A stretch of DNA of 21,233 bases from Candidatus Cloacimonadota bacterium (GCA_029932755.1 JAOZPK010000028.1:1-21233); one strand, 5' to 3'; positions 13,414 through 20,249 are shown, counted from the first letter of the stretch. The notes: generated by a model from the sequence alone, not told the origin. Numbers and translations: made by a program.

Positions 13414-15760
13414 TTTGAAATACGTTGGAAAACCATCAGTTCGAATTGATGGTAAAGAAAAAATATCGGGAGCAACACGTTACACAGATGATCTTGAATT
13501 TGGCCCAAATTTACATTTTGCTGCAATTGTGGAAAGCACTGAGGCACATGCTAAAATACTAAGTATAGATACAACTGAAGCAGAAAACTTTCCAGGCGTT
13601 GTAAGCGTTTTCACTGGCAAGGATTTTCCTTTTAAATTCGGTTTATACATGAAAGATAGATATATTTTCGCAATGGATACAGTTCATTACGTTGGACAGC
13701 AAATAGCAGCAATTGTAGCAAGAGATATAAAAACTGCCCAGAAAGCTGCAAAGCTTGTGAAGGTAGAATACAAACCATTACCAGCAATCTTTGATCAAAT
13801 GGAAGCATTAAAAGAAGATGCAATTATTATTCATCCAGATTTGGGTGAGTATCCGCATGTCCCATGGTTCTTCCCACAGGCAAATACTAACATTGCCCAT
13901 TGGCGTAAAACCAGGAGAGGTAGCATAACAAAAGGATTTGAAGATGCAGACTATATTCTAGAAGACACATATACCGTTCCCAGATATGCACATTGCCCTT
14001 TGGAAACTCATGTAGCTGTTGGACTTTGCGATCTCTCAGGTAGATTAACAATATGGGCTTCATCACAATCACCGCATACACAAAGAAATCTATTTGCAGA
14101 AAGTCTTGCTCCACTCGGATTTACACATAAAGATGTGAGGGTAATTGCTCCACCAATCGGAGGAGGATTTGGTGGAAAAGCAGGTGTTTCCATGGAAATT
14201 TTGGCAGCAGCAATTGCAACAAAAGTTAGAGGAAATCCTGTAAAAATAATCTGGTCTCGCGAACAGGAATTTTATAATACTTCTCAACGACTAGGTGTAA
14301 TTGCTAAGCTTAAGATAGGCGTAAAAAATGATGGTACATTTACTGCAATTGACCACAAACTTTATTGGGATACAGGAGCTTCTGCAGAATATGGAGCAAA
14401 TGTGGTTAATGCAATTGGACTTTCAGCAATTGGTCCTTACCGGTTCCATAATATTTCTATAGATTCAGTTTGTCTTTATACTAATCTTCCACCTTGTGGA
14501 GCATATCGTGGATTTGGATATTCTGAGTTTATGTTTGGTTTAGAATCACATATAAACAGAATTGCAGATCATTTAAAAATTGATGCGGTAGAGATAAGAA
14601 AAATTAATGCGATCAAAGAAAACGATACTCTGGCTTACGGAGTTCCTATGAATCCAAATGGTCTTATAGAGTGCATCGATAAAGTTACAAAAGAGATCGA
14701 ATGGGGAAAAGAGGTAAAATCTGAAAATCCTAATATCAAAATTGGAAAAGGATTCTCTCTTATTTGGAAAGCTCCCGCCATGCCCCCTAATGCTTCATCA
14801 GCAGCATTTTTAAAATTCAGCGAAGATGGAAGTATAAATATTTTGGTTTCAGGAATGGATATGGGACAAGGTTATCTCACTGTGATGGCACAAATCGCTG
14901 CAGAGATCCTGGCAGTTCCAATTACAAAGATCCGTACAGAAAATCCTGATACAGACAGAAATCCATACGAATGGCAAACCGTAGCATCTCATGTAACATG
15001 GTCTTGCGGAAATGCAGTTCGAAAAGCTGCTATAGATGCCAGAGAACAGATATTTGATGTAGTTTCTAGAACTCTTTATCTTCCAAAAGATATGCTATTT
15101 TTAGAAGATGAGAAAGTGAAGTGTAAAACAAAACCAAGCTTTGAACTTCCATTAAAAGATTTTGTGATCAATGGAATTCAAGCAGAAGACAGCACTTTCA
15201 AAGGTGGCCCGATAATGGGACATGGAATTTTCATGCCAGAATATACATCTGCTGACAGCGATCCCGAAACGAGTCAGGGCGGTCATCCGAATGTTCATTA
15301 TACAGTTGGTGCTGCAGCAATTACTTTGGAAGTGGATAAAGATAGCGGTGAAATGCACATAAGAAAAGCAGTAGAAGCCATTGATGTGGGAAAAGCTATA
15401 AATCCTTCATTAGTAAAAGGACAGATCACAGGTGGACTTTTGCAGGGTCTCGCTACAGTTTTGTATGAAGACATGCGATTTGATGATAAAGGTAAAATGC
15501 TTAATCCAAACTTCACTGATTATAAGATCCCTACTGCAAAAGATGTTCCCGATGAGATTGTTCCGATAATTGTGGAAGTTCCTCAACCCGATGGTCCTTT
15601 TGGTGCTCGTGGCGTAGGTGAACACACAATGATCCCTGCAGCTCCGATGATCGCAAACGCTGTTAATGATGCACTTGGAATCAGGATAAAATCTATGCCG
15701 ATCACAAAAGAAAAGGTTGCACTGGAAAACTTAAAGAAGAAGGAAAAAATAAATGTCTAA
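13406..15760 (+). CDS. Molybdenum hydroxylase large (molybdopterin) subunit, xanthine-dehydrogenase type
   Basis: The catalytic subunit (784 aa), which hydroxylates a heterocycle at a Mo-cytosine-dinucleotide or Mo-pterin centre with water as oxygen donor. It has the N-terminal Ald_Xan_dh_C domain (from about residue 15, VRIDGKEKISGATRYTDDL) and then Mo-binding domains with GGGFGGKAG (252-260), CGAYRGFGYSE (364-374), GMDMGQGYLTVMAQ and GARGVGEHTMIPAAPM. Glu739 in GVGE matches the catalytic Glu1261 of bovine xanthine oxidase, and Arg368 matches Arg880. The position of Glu802 is Gln287 (SREQEFY). The AYRGFG loop rules out CO dehydrogenase, which has AYRCSFR. The start at 13406 follows AGGAGG and overlaps the 2Fe-2S gene. 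The context suggests a pyrimidine or related N-heterocycle as substrate; the sequence alone cannot fix it. Confidence 0.92.
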   Translation: MNDLKYVGKPSVRIDGKEKISGATRYTDDLEFGPNLHFAAIVESTEAHAKILSIDTTEAENFPGVVSVFTGKDFPFKFGLYMKDRYIFAMDTVHYVGQQIAAIVARDIKTAQKAAKLVKVEYKPLPAIFDQMEALKEDAIIIHPDLGEYPHVPWFFPQANTNIAHWRKTRRGSITKGFEDADYILEDTYTVPRYAHCPLETHVAVGLCDLSGRLTIWASSQSPHTQRNLFAESLAPLGFTHKDVRVIAPPIGGGFGGKAGVSMEILAAAIATKVRGNPVKIIWSREQEFYNTSQRLGVIAKLKIGVKNDGTFTAIDHKLYWDTGASAEYGANVVNAIGLSAIGPYRFHNISIDSVCLYTNLPPCGAYRGFGYSEFMFGLESHINRIADHLKIDAVEIRKINAIKENDTLAYGVPMNPNGLIECIDKVTKEIEWGKEVKSENPNIKIGKGFSLIWKAPAMPPNASSAAFLKFSEDGSINILVSGMDMGQGYLTVMAQIAAEILAVPITKIRTENPDTDRNPYEWQTVASHVTWSCGNAVRKAAIDAREQIFDVVSRTLYLPKDMLFLEDEKVKCKTKPSFELPLKDFVINGIQAEDSTFKGGPIMGHGIFMPEYTSADSDPETSQGGHPNVHYTVGAAAITLEVDKDSGEMHIRKAVEAIDVGKAINPSLVKGQITGGLLQGLATVLYEDMRFDDKGKMLNPNFTDYKIPTAKDVPDEIVPIIVEVPQPDGPFGARGVGEHTMIPAAPMIANAVNDALGIRIKSMPITKEKVALENLKKKEKINV

Positions 15761-16943
15761 ACCATTAGAAGGAATTAAAATTCTGGATCTTTCCCGTATT
15801 CTTGCTGGTCCCTACGCTACAATGTTACTACGCGAACTGGGGGCAGAGATAATTAAAGTGGAAAGACCTGGAGACGGTGATGATGCTCGTTATTATGGCC
15901 CTTTCAAAAATGGACAAAGTGTTTACTTTATCAGTATAAATAGGGGAAAAAAGAGCATTACGATAAATTTAAAATCTCCTGAAGGAATTAAAATCATTAA
16001 AGAGATGGTGACAGAATTTGATATTCTTATAGAAAACTTTCGTCCCGGAACTATGGAAAAACTTGGCATTGGATATGATATACTAAAAGAGATAAATCCT
16101 AAGTTGATTTATGCTGCTACATCCGGTTTTGGTCATACAGGTCCCGAATCTCATAAACCTGCATATGATATGTTAGTGCAAGCAATGGGTGGGATGATCA
16201 GTATTACCGGTTGGGAGAATATGCCTCCAACCAGAGTGGGAATGTCTATTGGTGATATTGGAACAGCCCTGTTTACATCCATTGGAATAAATGCAGCCCT
16301 TTATCAACGAGAAAAAACAGGAGTTGGACAAAAGGTTGATATTGCAATGCTAGATTGTCAGATTGCTTTATTGGAAAATGCTTTGGTCCGTTATCAAGTT
16401 GACGGAAAACCACCACAACCGGTTGGAAATCGACATCCAACGATCACACCCTTTCAAGCATTTAAAGCAAAAGATAAGTATTTTGTTCTTGCTCTGGGAA
16501 ATGATAATCTCTGGAAGAAATTCTGCAATGTGTTTGGTAGAGAAGATCTACTTACTGATGAGAGATTTCTTACAAATGACGAGAGAACAAAAAATCGGAA
16601 AATTATTATTCCAATCTTAGAAAAGATCTTTATTGAAAAAAAGGCAATTGAATGGACTGAGTTTTTTGATAGTCATGGAATTCCTAGCGGACCTATAAAT
16701 TCTATGGATAAGGTTATAGAAAATAAGCAGCTTCAATCAAGAAATATGTTCGTGGAAGTAAATGATGAAAAAGCTGGTAAAATTAAAATTGCCGGTAATC
16801 CTATAAAAATGTCAACAATTCCCGAAGAGATAACTCGTCAAACCTCGCCGAAGATAGGAGAGCATACAAATGAGATTCTTAGGAAGTATCTAGGATTTGA
16901 TGAGGAAAAAATTAAACAACTTAAAGATGATGGTGTAATATAG
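15753..16943 (+). CDS. Class III CoA-transferase (CaiB/BaiF family)
   Basis: A 396-aa family III CoA-transferase, which moves CoA from an acyl-CoA to a free carboxylate such as formate, oxalate, carnitine or a dicarboxylate. The N-terminal LSRILAGPYATMLLRELGAEIIKVE and FRPGTMEKLGI motifs are typical. The catalytic Asp is Asp139 in PAYDMLVQAMGGMISITG, and the C-terminal PTITPFQAFKAKD segment is also conserved. Length is normal. It overlaps the Mo-subunit gene by 8 bases and touches the amidase gene directly (stop 16941-16943, next ATG 16944). In this operon it most likely activates the carboxylic acid left after ring opening and deamidation; malonate to malonyl-CoA is my proposal. Succinyl- or acetyl-CoA would be the usual donor. 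Substrate specificity cannot be read from sequence. Confidence 0.92.
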   Translation: MSKPLEGIKILDLSRILAGPYATMLLRELGAEIIKVERPGDGDDARYYGPFKNGQSVYFISINRGKKSITINLKSPEGIKIIKEMVTEFDILIENFRPGTMEKLGIGYDILKEINPKLIYAATSGFGHTGPESHKPAYDMLVQAMGGMISITGWENMPPTRVGMSIGDIGTALFTSIGINAALYQREKTGVGQKVDIAMLDCQIALLENALVRYQVDGKPPQPVGNRHPTITPFQAFKAKDKYFVLALGNDNLWKKFCNVFGREDLLTDERFLTNDERTKNRKIIIPILEKIFIEKKAIEWTEFFDSHGIPSGPINSMDKVIENKQLQSRNMFVEVNDEKAGKIKIAGNPIKMSTIPEEITRQTSPKIGEHTNEILRKYLGFDEEKIKQLKDDGVI

Positions 16944-18230
16944 ATGAAGTTCATTTCTGAATGTTCTTTATCTGAAATAATTTCTCAATTACAAAATCAA
17001 GAGATAACTCCAGAGTATTTGATTGATGAACTCTGTGATAAATTGGATAGATGGGATTCTAAAATAAAATCATTTCTACCGGAAACTAACAGACGGGGAC
17101 GTTTACAGCAAGATATAAATAAGCTTTATCATAAATTTCCTGATCCACAAAATCGACCAATCTTATTTGGAATTCCAATCGGAGTCAAAGATATCTTTCA
17201 TGTTGATGGCTTTGAAACAAAAGCAGGATCGAATTTACCTTCACAAATTCTTCAAGGTAAGGAATCTGTTGCTGTTATCAAGCTAAAGCAAGCTGGTGCT
17301 TTGATCATGGGAAAAACCGTTACTACCGAATTTGCATATTTTCATCCCGGGGCTACTTGTAATCCACATAATTTTGATCATACTCCTGGTGGTTCAAGTA
17401 GTGGGTCAGCAGCAGCTGTTGCTGCTGGATTTTGTCCTTTAGCATTGGGAACTCAAACTATTGGTTCAATTTCTCGTCCTGCTTCTTTTTGTGGAGCCAT
17501 TGGTTTTAAACCAAGTTTTGGTAGAATTTCTACTGATGGGGTGATCCCATTTTCAAAATCTGCTGATCATATCGGTTTTTTTACTCAAGATCTAAAAGGA
17601 AGCGAAATTATTGCTTCAATTCTATGCGAGAATTGGAAAATTGATATACCTGAAATCAATAGAAAACCTGTATTAGGAATTCCAGAAGGAAAATACTTAC
17701 AGCAAGCTTCACCCGAAATACTCTCAACTTTTTGGAAAACTGTAGATAATTTAAAACAAAAGGGATATACAATAAAATCCATTCCTGCTTTAGATAAGAT
17801 CAATGAAGTCAATGATAAGCATAAATTGATGAATGCTGCAGAATTTGCAGAAGTTCACAAAAAATGGTTTAATGAATATGGAGACAAATATCATCAAGTC
17901 TCTATTAACTTGATAGAAAAAGGAAGAAGTGTTTCAATTAAAGTTTTAAATAATGCGATTAATGGCAGAATTCAACTCCGTGAAGAATTGGAACAATTAC
18001 AGAAGGAAAACGGAATTGATCTCTGGATTTCTCCTTCTTCTGTTACAACTGCTCCCTATGGCTTGAATTCTACCGGAGATCCAGCAATGAATCTTCCATG
18101 GACTTATGCAGGTGTTCCAACAATCTCAATTCCATTTGAACTATCTGACAAACTGCCTTTTGGAACACAATTTGCCGGAAATTTTAATGAAGATGAAACT
18201 TTATTCAAACTAATAAAAAAGATCGAATGA
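16944..18230 (+). CDS. Amidase-signature hydrolase (malonamidase/ureidomalonase-like candidate)
   Basis: A 428-aa amidase-signature enzyme with the full Ser-cisSer-Lys triad: Lys82 (GIPIGVKDIFHVDG), cis-Ser151 (TPGGSSSGSAAAV) and nucleophile Ser175 (GTQTIGSISRPASFCG). The spacings of 69 and 24 residues equal those I recall for malonamidase E2 of Bradyrhizobium (Lys62, Ser131, Ser155), and the length is similar. Other family members include allophanate hydrolase, ureidomalonase and aryl acylamidases. The usual TGGS before the nucleophile is TIGS (Ile173). It begins on the base after the CoA-transferase stop with no own ribosome site, so translation is probably coupled. It likely releases ammonia from an amide acid in the same pathway. 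The subfamily is inferred, not proven. Confidence 0.9.
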   Translation: MKFISECSLSEIISQLQNQEITPEYLIDELCDKLDRWDSKIKSFLPETNRRGRLQQDINKLYHKFPDPQNRPILFGIPIGVKDIFHVDGFETKAGSNLPSQILQGKESVAVIKLKQAGALIMGKTVTTEFAYFHPGATCNPHNFDHTPGGSSSGSAAAVAAGFCPLALGTQTIGSISRPASFCGAIGFKPSFGRISTDGVIPFSKSADHIGFFTQDLKGSEIIASILCENWKIDIPEINRKPVLGIPEGKYLQQASPEILSTFWKTVDNLKQKGYTIKSIPALDKINEVNDKHKLMNAAEFAEVHKKWFNEYGDKYHQVSINLIEKGRSVSIKVLNNAINGRIQLREELEQLQKENGIDLWISPSSVTTAPYGLNSTGDPAMNLPWTYAGVPTISIPFELSDKLPFGTQFAGNFNEDETLFKLIKKIE

Positions 18231-18371
18231 ATGAGAATCTAATATCGAAATCAAGATCTTTCGCAAAGGAATTAAGAGAAGAATATTTCCATGAAATAGT
18301 TTTTTTCTTGCCAATGAATTACATTTCTTTTCTTTTTGCGATATTGAAAAGTTAATTTATTAATTAAGGTA

Positions 18372-18393
18372 CTAATGAATAATTATTCATTAG
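18372..18393. promoter_or_regulatory. Perfect 22-bp palindrome upstream of the permease gene, candidate operator
   Basis: CTAATGAATAA (18372-18382) is followed at once by its exact reverse complement (18383-18393), a gapless palindrome 32 bases before the permease ATG. The size and symmetry fit a binding site for a dimeric repressor of the MarR, TetR or GntR type. It has no T-tract and an AT-rich stem with no loop, so it is unlikely to be a terminator. It lies in a 194-base gap (18231-18424) between amidase and permease, where the permease probably has its own promoter. Confidence 0.55.
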
Positions 18394-18424
18394 ATTGATG
18401 TGTAAATAATAACAAGGAGTTTTT

Positions 18425-19678
18425 ATGAAAGATCTTAATGGCAAGAATTTTGTTCTTGGTTTTCAGCACATGTTCGTAATGTTTGGTGCTACTGTTCTAG
18501 TACCATTAATTACAGGACTTGATGTAGGTGTAACACTTTTCGCAGCAGGTATTGGTACACTCTTGTTCCACGTTCTCACAAAATTTCAGGTACCTGTATT
18601 CTTAGGCTCTTCTTTTGCTTTTATTCCAGGGATTATTGCAGTATCTACCGCAGATGGTGGTTCATTACCTGAAGCATTAGGTGGTATTGTAATCGCTGGT
18701 CTGTTGTATGTAGTTGTAGCTATTATTTTTAAATTTATTGATGCCCGTATATTGCACAAGATCCTGCCGCCATTTGTTACTGGTCCTATTATCATCCTTA
18801 TTGGTTTGATTTTGGCACCGGTTGCTATCAATAATGCTAACGGAACTTATGCAGCTGGTATTGTAGAAAATATCGGTGTAAATGGCTGCTGGCTTGTTGC
18901 ATTATTTACATTTGCAGTTGCGGTTTTCGTTAAAGTCTTCTTTGAAAAAACAGGAGCAAAATTATTATCAATGCTTCCTGTTCTTGTTGCTCTTATCGCC
19001 GGATATATTTTTGCTATTATCCTTGGGATTGTAGATTTTTCTGCTGTACAAAAAGCTGCCTGGTTTGGTTTACCGAAATTTTCTCTGCCGGTATTCTCCA
19101 CACGCTCAATGTCAATAATTGTGCCAATAGCAATTGTTACTATTGTAGAACACTTTGGTGATATTCTTGCTATCGGTAATGTGGTTGGAAAAGACTTTAT
19201 TAAAGAACCCGGTATTCATAGAACATTATTGGGTGACGGACTTGCTACATCTCTTTCCGCTATGATCGGTGGTCCTGCCAATACAACTTACAGCGAGAAT
19301 ACAGGTGCTGTTGCTCTTACAGGAGTTTTCAATCCTGTCATCATGAGAATTGCTGCTGTATTTGCTATTATACTTTCTTTTGTACCTAAATTTACCTCAA
19401 TCATTGGTACTATTCCTGGTCCGGTTATTGGTGGAATTTCTATTCTTCTGTTCGGTATGATCTCAGCAATCGGTATTAAGAATATGGTTGATCACAAAGT
19501 AGATTTCACTAATGCTAAAATACTTATGATAACTGCTGCAATGCTTGTCTTGGGATTGGGCGGAGCTGAATTTACTATTGGAAATTTCCATTTAGTAGGG
19601 CTTGGTCTTGCTGCTGTTGTTGGTATTATTCTTAATCTCATATTGAACTTCGGTGAAATAAAAAAGAAAAACATATAA
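18425..19678 (+). CDS. NCS2 family nucleobase permease, uracil-permease (UraA) type
   Basis: A 417-aa inner-membrane nucleobase:proton symporter of the NCS2/NAT family, with about 14 hydrophobic segments through the whole length. Family marks are LGFQHMFVMFGATVLVPLIT at the start, VPVFLGSSFAFIPG, and GGPANTTYSENTGAVALTG. The two glutamates that bind uracil in E. coli UraA (Glu241, Glu290) are here at almost the same positions: Glu242 in IVEHFGDI and Glu291 in YSENTG. Xanthine and urate carriers of the family usually have Gln-Asn at the second site. AAGGAG (18414-18419) is 5 bases before the ATG, a 22-bp palindrome lies just upstream, and a strong terminator lies downstream. It follows the catabolic enzymes and probably supplies their substrate. 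Specificity within NCS2 is only partly predictable. Confidence 0.92.
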   Translation: MKDLNGKNFVLGFQHMFVMFGATVLVPLITGLDVGVTLFAAGIGTLLFHVLTKFQVPVFLGSSFAFIPGIIAVSTADGGSLPEALGGIVIAGLLYVVVAIIFKFIDARILHKILPPFVTGPIIILIGLILAPVAINNANGTYAAGIVENIGVNGCWLVALFTFAVAVFVKVFFEKTGAKLLSMLPVLVALIAGYIFAIILGIVDFSAVQKAAWFGLPKFSLPVFSTRSMSIIVPIAIVTIVEHFGDILAIGNVVGKDFIKEPGIHRTLLGDGLATSLSAMIGGPANTTYSENTGAVALTGVFNPVIMRIAAVFAIILSFVPKFTSIIGTIPGPVIGGISILLFGMISAIGIKNMVDHKVDFTNAKILMITAAMLVLGLGGAEFTIGNFHLVGLGLAAVVGIILNLILNFGEIKKKNI

Positions 19679-19700
19679 TAAAGCTATTAACTCATAAAGT

Positions 19701-19736
19701 AAAAGACCATTTCCGTTTATGGAAATGGTCTTTTTT
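19701..19736 (+). terminator. Intrinsic terminator after the permease gene
   Basis: A 14-bp perfect stem AAAAGACCATTTCC (19701-19714) / GGAAATGGTCTTTT (19721-19734), a 6-base loop GTTTAT, and a T-run to 19736. It ends the plus-strand catabolic locus. The A-run on the left means it can also act on minus-strand RNA coming from the GIY-YIG gene. Confidence 0.9.
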
Positions 19737-19741
19737 ATATC

Positions 19742-19763
19742 TGGTAGCACAAGAAGAATCGAA
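19742..19763 (-). repeat. Decayed copy of a tRNA 3' end (T-loop, T-stem, acceptor, CCA)
   Basis: Read on the minus strand, this 22-base stretch has T-loop TTCGATT, then CTTCT, then an acceptor-like part ending in CCA. It matches 19 of 23 positions of the 3' end of the intact tRNA at 20174-20196, with one deletion and three changes. No matching 5' half lies upstream of it, so it is not a tRNA gene. It and the real tRNA end flank the GIY-YIG gene. Confidence 0.55.
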
Positions 19764-19835
19764 TGAGCCTATGGCTCACAAGCTTTACCAGCCTATGCTG
19801 GTTCACCAGCAAACCAAAGGCTTATAAACCTATGG
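19764..19835. repeat. Cluster of short hairpins after the GIY-YIG gene
   Basis: Three hairpins in 72 bases: TGAGCC-TAT-GGCTCA (19764-19778), ACCAGC-CTAT-GCTGGT (19787-19802, whose right arm can instead pair with ACCAGC at 19805-19810), and CCAAAGG-N8-CCTATGG (19814-19835, one mismatch). The third overlaps the GIY-YIG stop codon. CCTATG recurs three times. A further hairpin with a TATG loop lies at 20139-20163 on the other side of the gene. Confidence 0.55.
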
Positions 19836-20081
19836 CTGGATCTGACCATCTTCAAACTTATCAAGCCAAGCTCTACCCGCTCCACTTTTGAGGTATTTTT
19901 CATATTGTCTGGCAGTTTTATAATTTGGAAATTCTTTTGTATAAATTAGTTTAAATTCACCAATTATTTGACTTCCTTTTGATGATTTTCGTTTATGCTC
20001 GGTTAATCTTCGTTCAAGATTATTTATTAGACCAACATATCTCTTTGTACCCTTCAAAACGTAAACAGTTATCGAAATCAT
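19830..20081 (-). CDS. Small GIY-YIG nuclease-domain protein
   Basis: An 83-aa single-domain protein of the GIY-YIG superfamily, the YhbQ-like small type. The GIY motif is VYV (residues 6-8) and the YIG motif is YVG (15-17), spaced normally. NLERRLTEHK carries the catalytic Arg (Arg24) and a conserved His (29), and RQYEKYLKSGAGRAWLDK carries the metal-binding Glu (Glu61). It is complete from ATG 20081, but no good Shine-Dalgarno is visible. Such genes are common beside tRNA genes in many bacteria, sometimes running into the tRNA. This one lies 92 bases beyond the CCA end of the CAT-anticodon tRNA, on the same strand. A decayed tRNA 3' end lies on its other side, which suggests a small mobile or hitchhiking unit. 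Its in vivo role is unknown; nuclease activity is inferred from the motifs. Confidence 0.82.
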   Translation of the reverse strand: MISITVYVLKGTKRYVGLINNLERRLTEHKRKSSKGSQIIGEFKLIYTKEFPNYKTARQYEKYLKSGAGRAWLDKFEDGQIQP

Positions 20082-20096
20082 CTTCTTAAAATAAGA

Positions 20097-20124
20097 ACGC
20101 CATCCTGCTTCCGCAAAATGGCGT
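20097..20124 (-). terminator. Hairpin after the CAT-anticodon tRNA, likely terminator
   Basis: ACGCCAT (20097-20103) pairs with ATGGCGT (20118-20124), and an inner TGC-TTCC-GCA can extend the stem. In minus-strand RNA it is followed by TCTTATTTT. It lies 49 bases past the tRNA 3' end and 15 bases before the GIY-YIG start, so it probably ends the tRNA transcript. Confidence 0.6.
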
Positions 20125-20138
20125 CTATCTGGCTTGCC

Positions 20139-20163
20139 ATTCGAAGCTTATGAGCTTTCGAAT
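20139..20163. repeat. Imperfect hairpin with TATG loop next to the tRNA
   Basis: ATTCGAAGCT (20139-20148) pairs with AGCTTTCGAAT (20153-20163) with one bulged base and loop TATG. It begins 11 bases past the tRNA CCA end on the minus strand. It may help 3' processing of the tRNA or be a relic of the same repeat family as 19764-19802. Confidence 0.5.
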
Positions 20164-20173
20164 AAGCAAAGAA

Positions 20174-20249
20174 TGGTGGGCCCAAGAGGAATCGAACCTC
20201 TGACCGTCCGGTTATGAGCCGGAAGCTCTACCAACTGAGCTATAGGCCC
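20174..20249 (-). tRNA. tRNA with CAT anticodon, probably tRNA-Ile2 (lysidine type), alternatively elongator tRNA-Met
   Basis: A complete 76-base cloverleaf on the minus strand. The acceptor is GGGCCTA/TGGGCCC (one wobble), the D-arm AGCTCAGTTGGTAGAGC, the anticodon stem TCCGG/CCGGA around CTCATAA (anticodon CAT), the T-arm AGAGG-TTCGATT-CCTCT, the discriminator A, and CCA is encoded. An acceptor starting GGGCCTA is usual for tRNA-Ile. The pairs C4-G69 and C5-G68, which favour the lysidine synthetase TilS in E. coli, are present; elongator Met would be expected to differ there. I therefore favour Ile2, at about two to one. It lies 70 bases after rpoD on the same strand. Confidence 0.9.

Noticed and set aside
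13406..15760. Aerobic CO dehydrogenase large subunit
   Set aside because: The active-site loop is AYRGFG, not the AYRCSFR loop of true CO dehydrogenase, and the gene neighbours are nucleobase and amide genes.
16363..16620. 85-aa plus-strand open frame inside the CoA-transferase gene
   Set aside because: It lies wholly inside a well-conserved gene in another frame, with no ribosome site; not a frameshift, since the main frame is intact.
19742..19840. A second full tRNA gene downstream of the GIY-YIG gene
   Set aside because: Only a T-loop, partial T-stem and CCA end are present; the T-stem does not pair (GCTCA against CTTCT), and no acceptor 5' strand or anticodon arm can be formed.
11073..20163. 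CRISPR array
   Set aside because: The repeats seen are single palindromes or unlike hairpins with no regular spacer pattern and no cas genes.
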